Shown in pieces: positions 1 through 7,427 of a stretch of DNA of 12,759 nucleotides (the stretch's first letter is position 1; every line of letters begins with the position of its first letter). The notes beneath the pieces were generated by a model that worked only from the letters and a program-made list of their open reading frames with translations, did no database searches and was not told the origin of the DNA. This DNA comes from DASPPM01 sp052143835 (GTDB taxonomy: Bacteria; Pseudomonadota; Alphaproteobacteria; JACZXZ01), in contig JBKQRV010000193.1 of the NCBI GenBank assembly GCA_052143835.1, forward strand, positions 1 through 12,759, in the 5' to 3' direction. The translations under genes and the position numbers were made by a program.

Positions 1-99
1 GCCAAGGACTTCGAGAACCTCACCCGTACCGCCATCGCCTTCGTCATGCTCGCCAGCATCCGTCTCATGGTCCGCCGACTGGCAAGGCTCGGTTCATGA
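1..99 (+). CDS. IS5-family transposase, C-terminal fragment
   Basis: This frame is open from the first base and stops at a TGA at 97-99. The 32 visible residues start AKDFENLTRTAIAF, continue with LASIRLMVRRLA and end in LGS. The AKDFENLTR...ASIRLM pattern is the typical tail of IS5-family DDE transposases, just after the last catalytic glutamate region. The enzyme cuts and rejoins the ends of its own element. Only the C-terminus is present, so I cannot say whether the full gene is intact or is made by frameshifting between two frames, as is common in the IS427 group. It faces away from the tRNA-Asp gene downstream. Confidence 0.8.
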   Translation, partial: AKDFENLTRTAIAFVMLASIRLMVRRLARLGS

Positions 100-122
100 A
101 TCAAAACTTTCCGGACAGACTC
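1..122 (+). mobile_element. right end of an IS5-family insertion sequence (partial)
   Basis: The fragment holds the last 33 codons of a transposase and then 23 bases to a likely outer end. Read inward on the minus strand, that end begins GAGTCTGTCCGGAAAG, which looks like an IS5-family (IS427-like group) terminal inverted repeat. The bases just outside are TAA at 123-125, compatible with the short TA-type target duplication of that group. The left end lies outside the window, so the inverted repeat partner and the duplication cannot be checked here. Confidence 0.7.
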
Positions 123-152
123 TAAGACAATGCGACGTTTTGGTAGCCCTGG

Positions 153-172
153 ACACCCGCTTTCGCGGGTGT
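153..172. repeat. palindromic hairpin, probably a dispersed genomic repeat
   Basis: ACACCCGC at 153-160 and GCGGGTGT at 165-172 form a perfect 8-bp stem around the loop TTTC. With its flanks (CCTGG before and GACGA after) it matches the style of the short palindromic repeats scattered in many alphaproteobacterial genomes. It lies between the insertion sequence end and the 3' end of tRNA-Asp. It could also stop transcription from the tRNA, but no T-run follows on the minus strand. Confidence 0.55.
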
Positions 173-232
173 GACGACAGTGAGAAAGAGCGTGTAGGAC
201 CTATTGCCCAACGAGTCCTTAGGCTTCGAAAA

Positions 233-309
<77 letters not shown>

Positions 310-334
310 GCTGTTCCCCCGGCTGGGGTGCCTG

Positions 335-363
335 CATTTAGATGAGCACCCCGGGGGTGTCAA
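335..363 (-). promoter_or_regulatory. promoter of tRNA-Asp
   Basis: On the minus strand a perfect -35 box TTGACA (358-363) is followed after 17 bp by TAAATG (335-340). Transcription would start near 328, giving a leader of about 20 nt before the tRNA 5' end at 309. The spacer is filled by a dyad, CACCCC-G-GGGGTG (347-359). The -35 is convincing; the -10 is a partial match. Confidence 0.65.
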
Positions 364-405
364 GCAAGCCGCGGCGGGCAAACCCTTTGGCTGGCGGCCG
401 CCCCC

Positions 406-1584
406 TCACTCGGCGAGGAACTTGGCAATCCGCTCGCTCGCCTGGGCGATGCCCACGACCCCGTCCAGGTGGCCGAGGTTGCCTTCAAGCTCCAGGTACT
501 CGACCTTGTTGCCCTGGGCCTTGAGCAGCTCGCCCGCCTCGCGGGAGTAGTCCGGAAAAAGCAGCAGGTCGCGGTGGTCGGGCAGGAGGAGCACCTTCGC
601 CTTGACCGCCTTCAAGCCCTCCTCGACCGTCGGCTTGCCTCCGAGCACGAAGAGCGCGTTGGCGCGCGCGAGACAGATGAAATTATTGGCATCCGAGAGC
701 TTGGCGCGCGCCCGGCTGGCGTCGTCCTGCCACTTTTCGACGGCGTATTGGTTGCCCCACGCTTGCGCCGGATCCTTGGCCGGATCCGCCCATTTGCGCC
801 CGAACGCCTCGCGCGCCCACGCCGGCTGGCGCGCCTGATAATTCACCAGCTTGAAGGCGAGCGCCAGACCTTCCACAGGCTCCGCCTTGCCGTAATAATC
901 GCCGTGATTCCAGTTGGGATCGAGCATGATGGGATCGGCCCACGACTGCATCACGAGAACCCCGTAGGCATCGAGCCAGGGCGTGCCGACTACCGAGACG
1001 AGACGCTCGACCATGTCGGGATAGCGCGCGGCCCAGTCCCACGACTGGATGGCGCCCATCGAGGCGCCCATCACCGCATGGAGCTTGTTGATGCCGAGGC
1101 TGTCGAGGAGCGCCTTCTGGACGTTGACGAAGTCGCCGATGCCGACGACGGGAAAGCTCATGCCGTAAGGCTTGCCGGTCGCGGGATCGAGCGAGGCCGG
1201 GCCCGTGGTCACGGTGACGCCGTCCTTGGTGTTGATGTTGCACAGCGAATCAACGCCGATGATGAAATATTTGTCGGTATCGAGGGGCTTGCCGGGCCCG
1301 ACGATCGGGTCCCAATAGCCGGGGAGCTTGTCATCGGCCTTGTACCTGCCCGCGACATGGGAGTTGGCCGAGAAGAAGTGCGGGATCAGGATGGCGTTGT
1401 CCTTGGCGGTATTAAGGGTGCCGTAGCTCTCGTAGCCGATCTTCACGTCCTTGATCGTCTTGCCGTCGAGCGTTGTATAGGACGGCATCTCGAAGGTTTT
1501 CTTCTCGACGAGCTGGTCGAGCGCCCAGGCGGGCAGCGCCGAGCCAACCAGCAGGCCGACAAGCAGCAGCTTTATAGGCTTCAT
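406..1584 (-). CDS. exported MetX-like alpha/beta-hydrolase (putative esterase/acyltransferase)
   Basis: The protein has 392 residues. I chose the ATG at 1584 because a GGGGGGA ribosome site lies just upstream and because the protein then begins with a clean signal peptide: charged MKPIK, a hydrophobic stretch to about residue 18, and a cleavage motif AWA at 19-21. The mature part has the homoserine O-acetyltransferase (MetX) fold. HFFSANSHVAG at 69-79 resembles the MetX oxyanion-side segment, and the nucleophile elbow is GASMG with Ser175. A likely acid is Asp336 or Asp339 before LLLFP, and the likely catalytic His372 is in GHLDG. Cytosolic MetX makes O-acetylhomoserine for methionine synthesis; an exported copy is unlikely to do that. 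No met genes are nearby. I infer a periplasmic esterase or acyltransferase with unknown substrate. It lies between tRNA-Asp and a divergent lipoprotein gene. Confidence 0.88.
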   Translation of the reverse strand: MKPIKLLLVGLLVGSALPAWALDQLVEKKTFEMPSYTTLDGKTIKDVKIGYESYGTLNTAKDNAILIPHFFSANSHVAGRYKADDKLPGYWDPIVGPGKPLDTDKYFIIGVDSLCNINTKDGVTVTTGPASLDPATGKPYGMSFPVVGIGDFVNVQKALLDSLGINKLHAVMGASMGAIQSWDWAARYPDMVERLVSVVGTPWLDAYGVLVMQSWADPIMLDPNWNHGDYYGKAEPVEGLALAFKLVNYQARQPAWAREAFGRKWADPAKDPAQAWGNQYAVEKWQDDASRARAKLSDANNFICLARANALFVLGGKPTVEEGLKAVKAKVLLLPDHRDLLLFPDYSREAGELLKAQGNKVEYLELEGNLGHLDGVVGIAQASERIAKFLAE

Positions 1585-1618
1585 CGGAAATCCCCCCTCT
1601 TCGGCGCCCGGCAAGATG

Positions 1619-1725
1619 CGGGAGAGACTCGACAGAGGGCCGGTCGGCGTGCCGAGCCCCGCCGCATTGCGGGTGCTGCAAGAATTGGCGGGCGCTTATG
1701 GACTCGAGCCGCCGACCCTCTCCCG
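1619..1725 (-). promoter_or_regulatory. possible structured leader RNA of the MetX-like gene
   Basis: This stretch lies inside the 415-base gap between the MetX-like start and the lipoprotein gene. On the plus strand CGCCGACC (1710-1717) and CTCTCCCG (1718-1725) are contiguous. They are perfect complements of GGTCGGCG (1642-1649) and CGGGAGAG (1619-1626). Read as RNA from the minus strand this gives two stacked 8-bp helices, with a 15-nt internal loop on one side and a large GC-rich apical domain. An alternative pairing of AGAGGG with CCCTCT is also possible. It matches no riboswitch class I know. The high GC content makes chance pairing a real alternative. Confidence 0.3.
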
Positions 1726-1784
1726 GTGTAAACGCGTTGCTTTGTCAACCGAGCTTAGCGCCCGCGGACAAGGAGCGCCCCTTT

Positions 1785-1814
1785 CTTATAGGCGTTCCGC
1801 GGTGCCGCGGGCAA
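1785..1814 (-). promoter_or_regulatory. candidate promoter of the MetX-like gene
   Basis: On the minus strand TTGCCC (1809-1814), an 18-bp spacer and TATAAG (1785-1790) make a reasonable sigma-70 type promoter. It would start transcription near 1778 and give a leader of about 190 nt before the ATG at 1584. A TTGACA at 1743-1748 is closer to the gene, but no -10 box sits at the right distance from it. Confidence 0.4.
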
Positions 1815-1912
1815 GCGAGCGAGGAATGGGGTCGGCCGCGGCGGCAAGGCGGCGACGCGTTGATTTCACAACCTCGCAGCAACGCAGTGTTACTCCTCCA
1901 AGGCAAAGATTC

Positions 1913-1941
1913 TTGCAACGCTGACTCGCGAGCGTTATATC
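1913..1941 (+). promoter_or_regulatory. candidate promoter of the lipoprotein gene
   Basis: TTGCAA (1913-1918), a 17-bp spacer and TATATC (1936-1941) face the lipoprotein gene. Each box matches 4 of 6 consensus bases. The start would be near 1948, so the leader of about 50 nt would contain most of the tandem repeat and all of the palindrome that follow. Confidence 0.45.
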
Positions 1942-1944
1942 GAT

Positions 1945-1976
1945 TCTCTGATTGGGCATCTCTCTGACTGGGCATC
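1945..1976 (+). repeat. two-copy 16-bp tandem repeat in the lipoprotein leader
   Basis: TCTCTGATTGGGCATC (1945-1960) is followed directly by TCTCTGACTGGGCATC (1961-1976); 15 of 16 bases agree. It lies at or just after the expected transcription start of the lipoprotein gene. A recent slippage duplication or a pair of protein-binding sites would both explain it. Confidence 0.85.
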
Positions 1977-1987
1977 GATTCGAATCG
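1976..1987. promoter_or_regulatory. 12-bp perfect palindrome, possible operator
   Basis: CGATTCGAATCG reads the same on both strands. It directly follows the tandem repeat and ends 12 bases before the lipoprotein ATG, overlapping the start of the ribosome-site region GGGGAGCAG. A dimeric repressor site or a hairpin hiding the ribosome site is possible; chance is also possible. Confidence 0.35.
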
Positions 1988-1999
1988 GGGAGCAGCGCG

Positions 2000-2248
2000 A
2001 TGAAGCGGTTTCTGATTCCTTTGGCCGCCGTGGCCCTCATCGGCACGGCGGGTTGTAGCGGCATGGACGACACGCAACAGCGCACACTCTCGGGCGGTGC
2101 GGCCGGCGCCGTCGGCGGAGCGATCGGCGGCGCGATCACGGGCTGCATTTGGTGCGGTGCTATGGTCGGCGGCGCTCTAGGCGCCGCGGGCGGCTACATC
2201 GTCGATCAGGTGAATAAGAACGATCAGACGAGCAAGAGCACCAACTAA
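2000..2248 (+). CDS. small glycine-zipper lipoprotein
   Basis: The protein has 82 residues and its ATG follows GGGGAGCAG at good spacing. The N-terminus is a lipoprotein signal: MKRF, hydrophobic residues 4-15, then a lipobox ending TAGC with Cys19 as the lipidated residue. Residues 31-65 are a run of GxxxG-like motifs (AAGAVGGAIGGAITG, then GAMVGGALGAAGG), the glycine-zipper pattern seen in small outer-membrane lipoproteins. Two cysteines, Cys49 and Cys52, form a CxxC inside the zipper, which is unusual. The tail is polar. No function can be assigned; envelope integrity or membrane association is the usual guess for such proteins. It is the only complete gene on the plus strand and is divergent from the MetX-like gene. 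Confidence 0.82.
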   Translation: MKRFLIPLAAVALIGTAGCSGMDDTQQRTLSGGAAGAVGGAIGGAITGCIWCGAMVGGALGAAGGYIVDQVNKNDQTSKSTN

Positions 2249-2442
2249 CGCCACTCTCTCTTGCGTGTCGAGGACGAGCGCCTCGCGCCAGCGCTACGTC
2301 TTGCTGCGGCCGCGCGCCGTGCTGCGGTATGATTCGTGCGGCGGGACCGGATCGTCGTCTTCCGGCAGATCATCCCTGACGATCCCTTTTGAAGCCGAGC
2401 GCTGTTGCGATCGCTGAAAGCAATCTTGTGAATGGTCGGCGA

Positions 2443-2517
2443 TGGTGGGCGGTGACGGATTCGAACCGCCGGCATCCTGCGTGTAAGGCAGGCGCTCTAC
2501 CGCTGAGCTAACCGCCC
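2443..2517 (-). tRNA. tRNA-Val (anticodon TAC)
   Basis: On the minus strand the gene starts GGGCGGTTAGCTCAGCGG and ends ACCGCCCACCA with encoded CCA. The acceptor stem GGGCGGT/ACCGCCC is perfect. The anticodon stem CCTGC/GCAGG holds the loop CTTACAC with TAC at 2483-2485, and the T-arm contains GGTTCGAATCC. The length is 75 nt. A promoter is not obvious; TTGCGG, 18 bp, TAGCGC upstream is only a weak candidate, so read-through from the HU gene upstream is possible. Confidence 0.96.
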
Positions 2518-2562
2518 TCGATGTTACCTTTGGCGCTACCCCAAGCCGACAATCGGCCGCAA

Positions 2563-2580
2563 GTTATTGAAATGAATAAC
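2563..2580. repeat. AT-rich inverted repeat upstream of tRNA-Val
   Basis: GTTATT (2563-2568) and AATAAC (2575-2580) are perfect inverted copies around GAAATG. The site lies 46 bases upstream of tRNA-Val in an AT-rich patch between it and the truncated tRNA. It could be an operator or a scar of rearrangement. Confidence 0.45.
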
Positions 2581-2602
2581 GTCAAAACTCGCTGAAAACG
2601 AC

Positions 2603-2629
2603 ATGCTCTGCCAGTTGAGCTAATCGCCC
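2603..2629 (-). pseudogene. truncated tRNA 5' half, tRNA-Val-like
   Basis: On the minus strand the sequence reads GGGCGATTAGCTCAAC then TGGCAGAGCA. This is a recognisable acceptor 5' strand, T8-A9 and a full D-arm (GCTC/GAGC). It closely follows the 5' half of the intact tRNA-Val about 110 bases downstream and the common bacterial tRNA-Val 5' half. No proper anticodon stem, T-arm or 3' acceptor strand follows, so it cannot make a tRNA. I infer the remnant of a duplicated or disrupted tRNA gene. Confidence 0.65.
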
Positions 2630-2640
2630 GCGCGCAAGGA

Positions 2641-2700
2641 GCACGCCTCTGCCATTTGCATCCTGCAAAGGCGGAGGCAAGATGCAAATGGAGGCACGCC
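2641..2700. repeat. hairpin element flanked by 7-bp direct repeats
   Basis: CCATTTGCATC (2652-2662) and GATGCAAATGG (2681-2691) are perfect 11-bp inverted copies with an 18-base loop. GCCT/AGGC extends the stem past a three-base bulge. GCACGCC stands on both sides, at 2641-2647 and 2694-2700, as a direct repeat. This looks like a very small transposon-derived element with a target duplication. It may also serve as a stop for the HU transcript, although no T-run follows. Confidence 0.5.
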
Positions 2701-2815
2701 AGCCCTCATCGTGCGAGGGGCGCGCAACATCCCCCGGCAGGCTGAGCCTCTGGCGATCGGAACTTCCCCGCCTCTCGGGCTCAGCTCGCCTGAATTTTTC
2801 TTCTGCCCGCGGCCG

Positions 2816-3088
2816 TCAGTTGACGGCGTCCTTCAAGCCCTTGCCCGCCTTGAACTTCGGCTGCTTGGAGGCCGGGATGGCGATCTTCTCGCCGGTGCGC
2901 GGATTGCGGCCTTCGGAGGCGGCGCGGTTCGTCACCACGAAGGTGCCGAAGCCGACGAGACGAACCTCCTGACCGCCCTTGAGAGATTGGGTGATCGATT
3001 CGAAGACCGCATCGACCGATTTCTCGGCCTCGCCCTTCGACAGGCCCGTCTTCTCCGCGACGGCTGCAACGAGATCGTTCTTGTTCAC
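2816..3088 (-). CDS. hupB: DNA-binding protein HU (beta-type)
   Basis: The protein has 90 residues, the normal HU length. The start is a GTG at 3088: it gives the family N-terminus MNKNDLVAAVAEKTGLSKGEA and has a GGGGGA ribosome site upstream. An N-terminal helical dimer part (1-45) is followed by the GFGTF turn at 46-50. The DNA-binding beta arm contains the signature GRNPRTGEKI at 60-69 with the intercalating Pro63, and residues 70-90 form the C-terminal part. HU bends and compacts DNA as a dimer and helps replication, repair and transcription. It follows lon in the same order as in E. coli, where HU subunits are Lon substrates. It has its own promoter upstream, so it is probably transcribed separately from lon. 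Confidence 0.96.
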   Translation of the reverse strand: MNKNDLVAAVAEKTGLSKGEAEKSVDAVFESITQSLKGGQEVRLVGFGTFVVTNRAASEGRNPRTGEKIAIPASKQPKFKAGKGLKDAVN

Positions 3089-3156
3089 CGGGGGTCCCCC
3101 TTTTGGAGTGAAAGATTTGAAAATGCAATAAAAGCCGCGGGCTCGCAACTGCCGCT

Positions 3157-3185
3157 ATCTTAGTCGCCGCCGCTACGGGCGTCAA
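3157..3185 (-). promoter_or_regulatory. promoter of the HU gene
   Basis: On the minus strand TTGACG (3180-3185), a 17-bp spacer and TAAGAT (3157-3162) form a good sigma-70 type promoter. The start would be near 3150, giving a leader of about 62 nt. This fits the high expression usual for HU. Confidence 0.65.
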
Positions 3186-3204
3186 TTGGAGAGGGCGAAA
3201 TTTC

Positions 3205-3218
3205 CGCGGATTTCCGCG
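3205..3218 (-). terminator. possible weak terminator hairpin after lon
   Basis: CGCGGA and TCCGCG form a perfect 6-bp stem with a two-base loop, about 60 bases past the lon stop. On the minus strand it is followed by GAAATTTCG rather than a T-run, so it is at best a weak intrinsic terminator. It lies just upstream of the HU promoter. Confidence 0.25.
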
Positions 3219-3277
3219 CCTTTCACCGCGAGTCGGCGCACCTCCTCATATTGGCGCGAGGTGACCTCCGAGTGCTC

Positions 3278-5686
<2,409 letters not shown>

Positions 5687-5755
5687 TCTTCCTCATCGAC
5701 CGGCGTTCAAGACCGGTCCTGGCTGGTGACCTCGAAAGGTCGTGGCAAGCGACCC

Positions 5756-5786
5756 ATTAAGTGGCGTCGGCGGGTGCGGCGATCAA
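5756..5786 (-). promoter_or_regulatory. weak candidate promoter of lon
   Basis: On the minus strand TTGATC (5781-5786), a long 19-bp spacer and CTTAAT (5756-5761) lie about 70-100 bases before the lon ATG. The -35 can also be read as CTTGAT, the start of a heat-shock sigma-32 type box, but the matching CCCCAT-type -10 is not clear. The remainder of the 5687-5957 gap shows no gene. Confidence 0.25.
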
Positions 5787-5890
5787 GTGGTCCACCCCGC
5801 CCCCTCGTCCGCCCTGCCACGAGCGGTCGGCCTTGTTGCGGCCGGCGGCGCTCCCCGCTCCAGCCGCGAGCCGCTGGGCTCGGGAATAAG

Positions 5891-5920
5891 CCATTGACCA
5901 ATGGGCCGATTTCGCGGCCC
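5891..5920. repeat. palindrome and hairpin after clpX
   Basis: CCATTG-AC-CAATGG (5891-5904) is an inverted repeat with a two-base centre. Overlapping it, GGGCCG (5903-5908) and CGGCCC (5915-5920) form a 6-bp stem around ATTTCG. Both lie 38-67 bases past the clpX stop. The stem could slow transcription after clpX; the palindrome could be a protein site. No T-run follows on the minus strand. Confidence 0.4.
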
Positions 5921-5957
5921 GTGATTCGTCGGCGGCGAACCGCGACCGAACGAACGT

Positions 5958-7223
5958 CTAGGCGCTGGTACCCAGGTCGCTTTGCCGGTCCGCGTAGATG
6001 TGGAGCGGTTTGGCGCGCCCGTCCACCACCTCGCGGTTGATGATCACCTCCTCCACGCCGTCGAGGCTCGGCAGATCGAACATGGTATCGAGCAGGATGC
6101 CTTCCATGATGGAGCGCAGGCCGCGCGCGCCCGTCTTGCGCAGAATCGCCTTCTTGGCAATCGAGCGCATGGCCTCCTCCGTGAAGCCGAGCTTGACGCC
6201 TTCCATCTCGAAGAGCCGTTGGTATTGCTTGATGAGCGCGTTCTTCGGCTTGATCAGAATCTCGACGAGCGACTCCTCGTCGAGATCGTCAAGCGTGGCA
6301 ACCACGGGGAGCCGGCCGATGAACTCGGGGATGAGGCCGAACTTGAGGAGATCCTCGGGCTCGACGTCGCGCAGGACCTCGCCGGTCTGGCGCTCCTCCG
6401 GCCCGCGTACGTCGGCGCCGAAGCCGATCGAGGAGCCGCGCTGGCGCTGGGCGATGATCTTCTCGAGCCCGGCGAAGGCGCCGCCGCAGATGAAGAGGAT
6501 GTTGGTGGTGTCGACCTGGAGGAACTCCTGCTGCGGGTGCTTGCGCCCGCCCTGGGGCGGCACGCTCGCGACGGTGCCTTCCATGATCTTGAGGAGCGCC
6601 TGCTGAACGCCTTCGCCCGACACGTCGCGGGTGATCGAGGGATTGTCCGACTTGCGGCTGATCTTGTCGACCTCGTCGATGTAGACGATGCCGCGCTGGG
6701 CGCGCTCGACGTTGTAGTCCGCCGCCTGCAGGAGCTTGAGGATGATGTTCTCGACGTCCTCGCCGACATACCCCGCCTCGGTCAGCGTGGTGGCGTCCGC
6801 CATGGTGAAGGGAACGTCGATGATGCGGGCGAGCGTCTGAGCCAACAGCGTCTTGCCCGAGCCCGTGGGGCCGACCAGCAGAATGTTCGATTTGGCGAGC
6901 TCGACGTCGTTGTTCTTGGCGCCGTGGGCGAGGCGCTTGTAGTGATTGTGCACGGCGACCGACAGCACCTTCTTGGCGTGGATCTGCCCGATCACATAGT
7001 CGTCGAGCACGACGCGGATATCACGCGGCGTAGGCACCCCGTCGCGCGAGCGGACCAGCGTGGTCTTGTGTTCCTCCCGGATGATGTCCATGCAGAGCTC
7101 GACGCATTCATCGCAGATGAAGACCGTCGGCCCGGCAATGAGCTTGCGCACCTCGTGCTGGCTCTTCCCGCAGAAGGAGCAGTACAAGGTATTCTTGGAG
7201 TCGCCACCGGAGGACTTGTTCAT
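5958..7223 (-). CDS. clpX: ATP-dependent Clp protease unfoldase subunit ClpX
   Basis: The protein has 421 residues (E. coli 424). The zinc-binding domain carries Cys15, Cys18, Cys37 and Cys40. The AAA+ module shows Walker A GPTGSGKT at 118-125, the pore loop GYVGED at 151-156, and Walker B Asp183-Glu184. It also has the RKH pore loop at 227-229, the IGF loop for docking on ClpP at 266-268, and sensor 2 GARGLR at 365-370. ClpX unfolds tagged or adaptor-delivered proteins and feeds them to ClpP; in alphaproteobacteria this controls the cell cycle. I chose the ATG at 7223 because it gives the family start (MNKSSGGDSK). A GTG two codons upstream, at 7229, is an alternative, and neither has a strong ribosome site. 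It follows clpP after 204 bases and has its own promoter candidate. Confidence 0.97.
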   Translation of the reverse strand: MNKSSGGDSKNTLYCSFCGKSQHEVRKLIAGPTVFICDECVELCMDIIREEHKTTLVRSRDGVPTPRDIRVVLDDYVIGQIHAKKVLSVAVHNHYKRLAHGAKNNDVELAKSNILLVGPTGSGKTLLAQTLARIIDVPFTMADATTLTEAGYVGEDVENIILKLLQAADYNVERAQRGIVYIDEVDKISRKSDNPSITRDVSGEGVQQALLKIMEGTVASVPPQGGRKHPQQEFLQVDTTNILFICGGAFAGLEKIIAQRQRGSSIGFGADVRGPEERQTGEVLRDVEPEDLLKFGLIPEFIGRLPVVATLDDLDEESLVEILIKPKNALIKQYQRLFEMEGVKLGFTEEAMRSIAKKAILRKTGARGLRSIMEGILLDTMFDLPSLDGVEEVIINREVVDGRAKPLHIYADRQSDLGTSA

Positions 7224-7233
7224 ACCCACACCG

Positions 7234-7266
7234 TCAAGGGGGTGCGCCCGTCTGCACCGTCTTCAT
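7234..7266 (-). CDS. possible 10-residue leader ORF before clpX
   Basis: In the clpX leader an ATG at 7266 opens MKTVQTGAPP and stops at TGA, 10 bases before the clpX ATG and 4 before the alternative GTG. It has no clear ribosome site of its own. With the poor ribosome site of clpX, translational coupling is conceivable, but an ORF this short can easily arise by chance. Confidence 0.2.
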   Translation of the reverse strand: MKTVQTGAPP

Positions 7267-7368
7267 GTTAACCGCGGCCGCTACCCCGGGACAATGGCTA
7301 AAAATGGTCGAATCGAAGCAGCCGGCCGCGCCCGCGGGATCCGCGCGATCGGCCTTTCCGTAGCAAGA

Positions 7369-7377
7369 ATTATACCA
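7369..7377 (-). promoter_or_regulatory. extended -10 promoter in front of clpX
   Basis: The minus strand reads TGGTATAAT: a perfect TATAAT (7369-7374) with the TGn extension. No good -35 lies at 17 bp, which is normal for extended -10 promoters. Transcription would start near 7362 and give clpX a leader of about 140 nt, so clpX can be made independently of clpP. Confidence 0.55.
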
Positions 7378-7396
7378 GCTTGCCGGCGAATCAACG

Positions 7397-7425
7397 CCCG
7401 CCTTGAAGCGGTGCCGGTAGGCGGG
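7397..7425 (-). terminator. possible partial terminator after clpP
   Basis: On the minus strand CCCGCC, just after the clpP stop, pairs with GGCGGG around a 17-base loop and is followed by GCGTTGATT. The T-content is low, so it may reduce rather than stop read-through into clpX. Confidence 0.3.
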
Positions 7426-7427
7426 GC

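Noticed and set aside
1690..1712. tRNA T-arm-like piece (GGCGGCTCGAGTCC followed by CGCCCGCCA) on the minus strand
   Set aside because: No D-arm, anticodon arm or 5' acceptor partner is found upstream, so chance resemblance is more likely than a tRNA remnant.
469..1731. 420-residue open frame opposite the MetX-like gene
   Set aside because: Mirror frame; the minus strand has signal peptide, catalytic motifs and a ribosome site.
1743..1748. Perfect TTGACA on the minus strand as the -35 of the MetX-like gene
   Set aside because: No -10 box lies 15-19 bases downstream.
1585..1999. Known riboswitch (SAM-II type) for the MetX-like gene
   Set aside because: I looked for the conserved SAM-II core and did not find it; only unclassified pairing potential is present.
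2294..2442. Minus-strand frame after tRNA-Val giving a protein-like tail (LPEDDDPVPPHESYRST)
   Set aside because: The composition is coding-like, but the frame has no usable start codon and runs into the tRNA-Val gene. It could be an old gene remnant but cannot be supported.
5726..6040. Arg-rich 104-residue open frame on the plus strand between lon and clpX
   Set aside because: Arg/Pro-rich translation typical of non-coding GC-rich DNA, no ribosome site, and it runs into clpX on the opposite strand.
5982..7271. 429-residue open frame opposite clpX
   Set aside because: Same cause as for lon; clpX carries every expected motif on the other strand.
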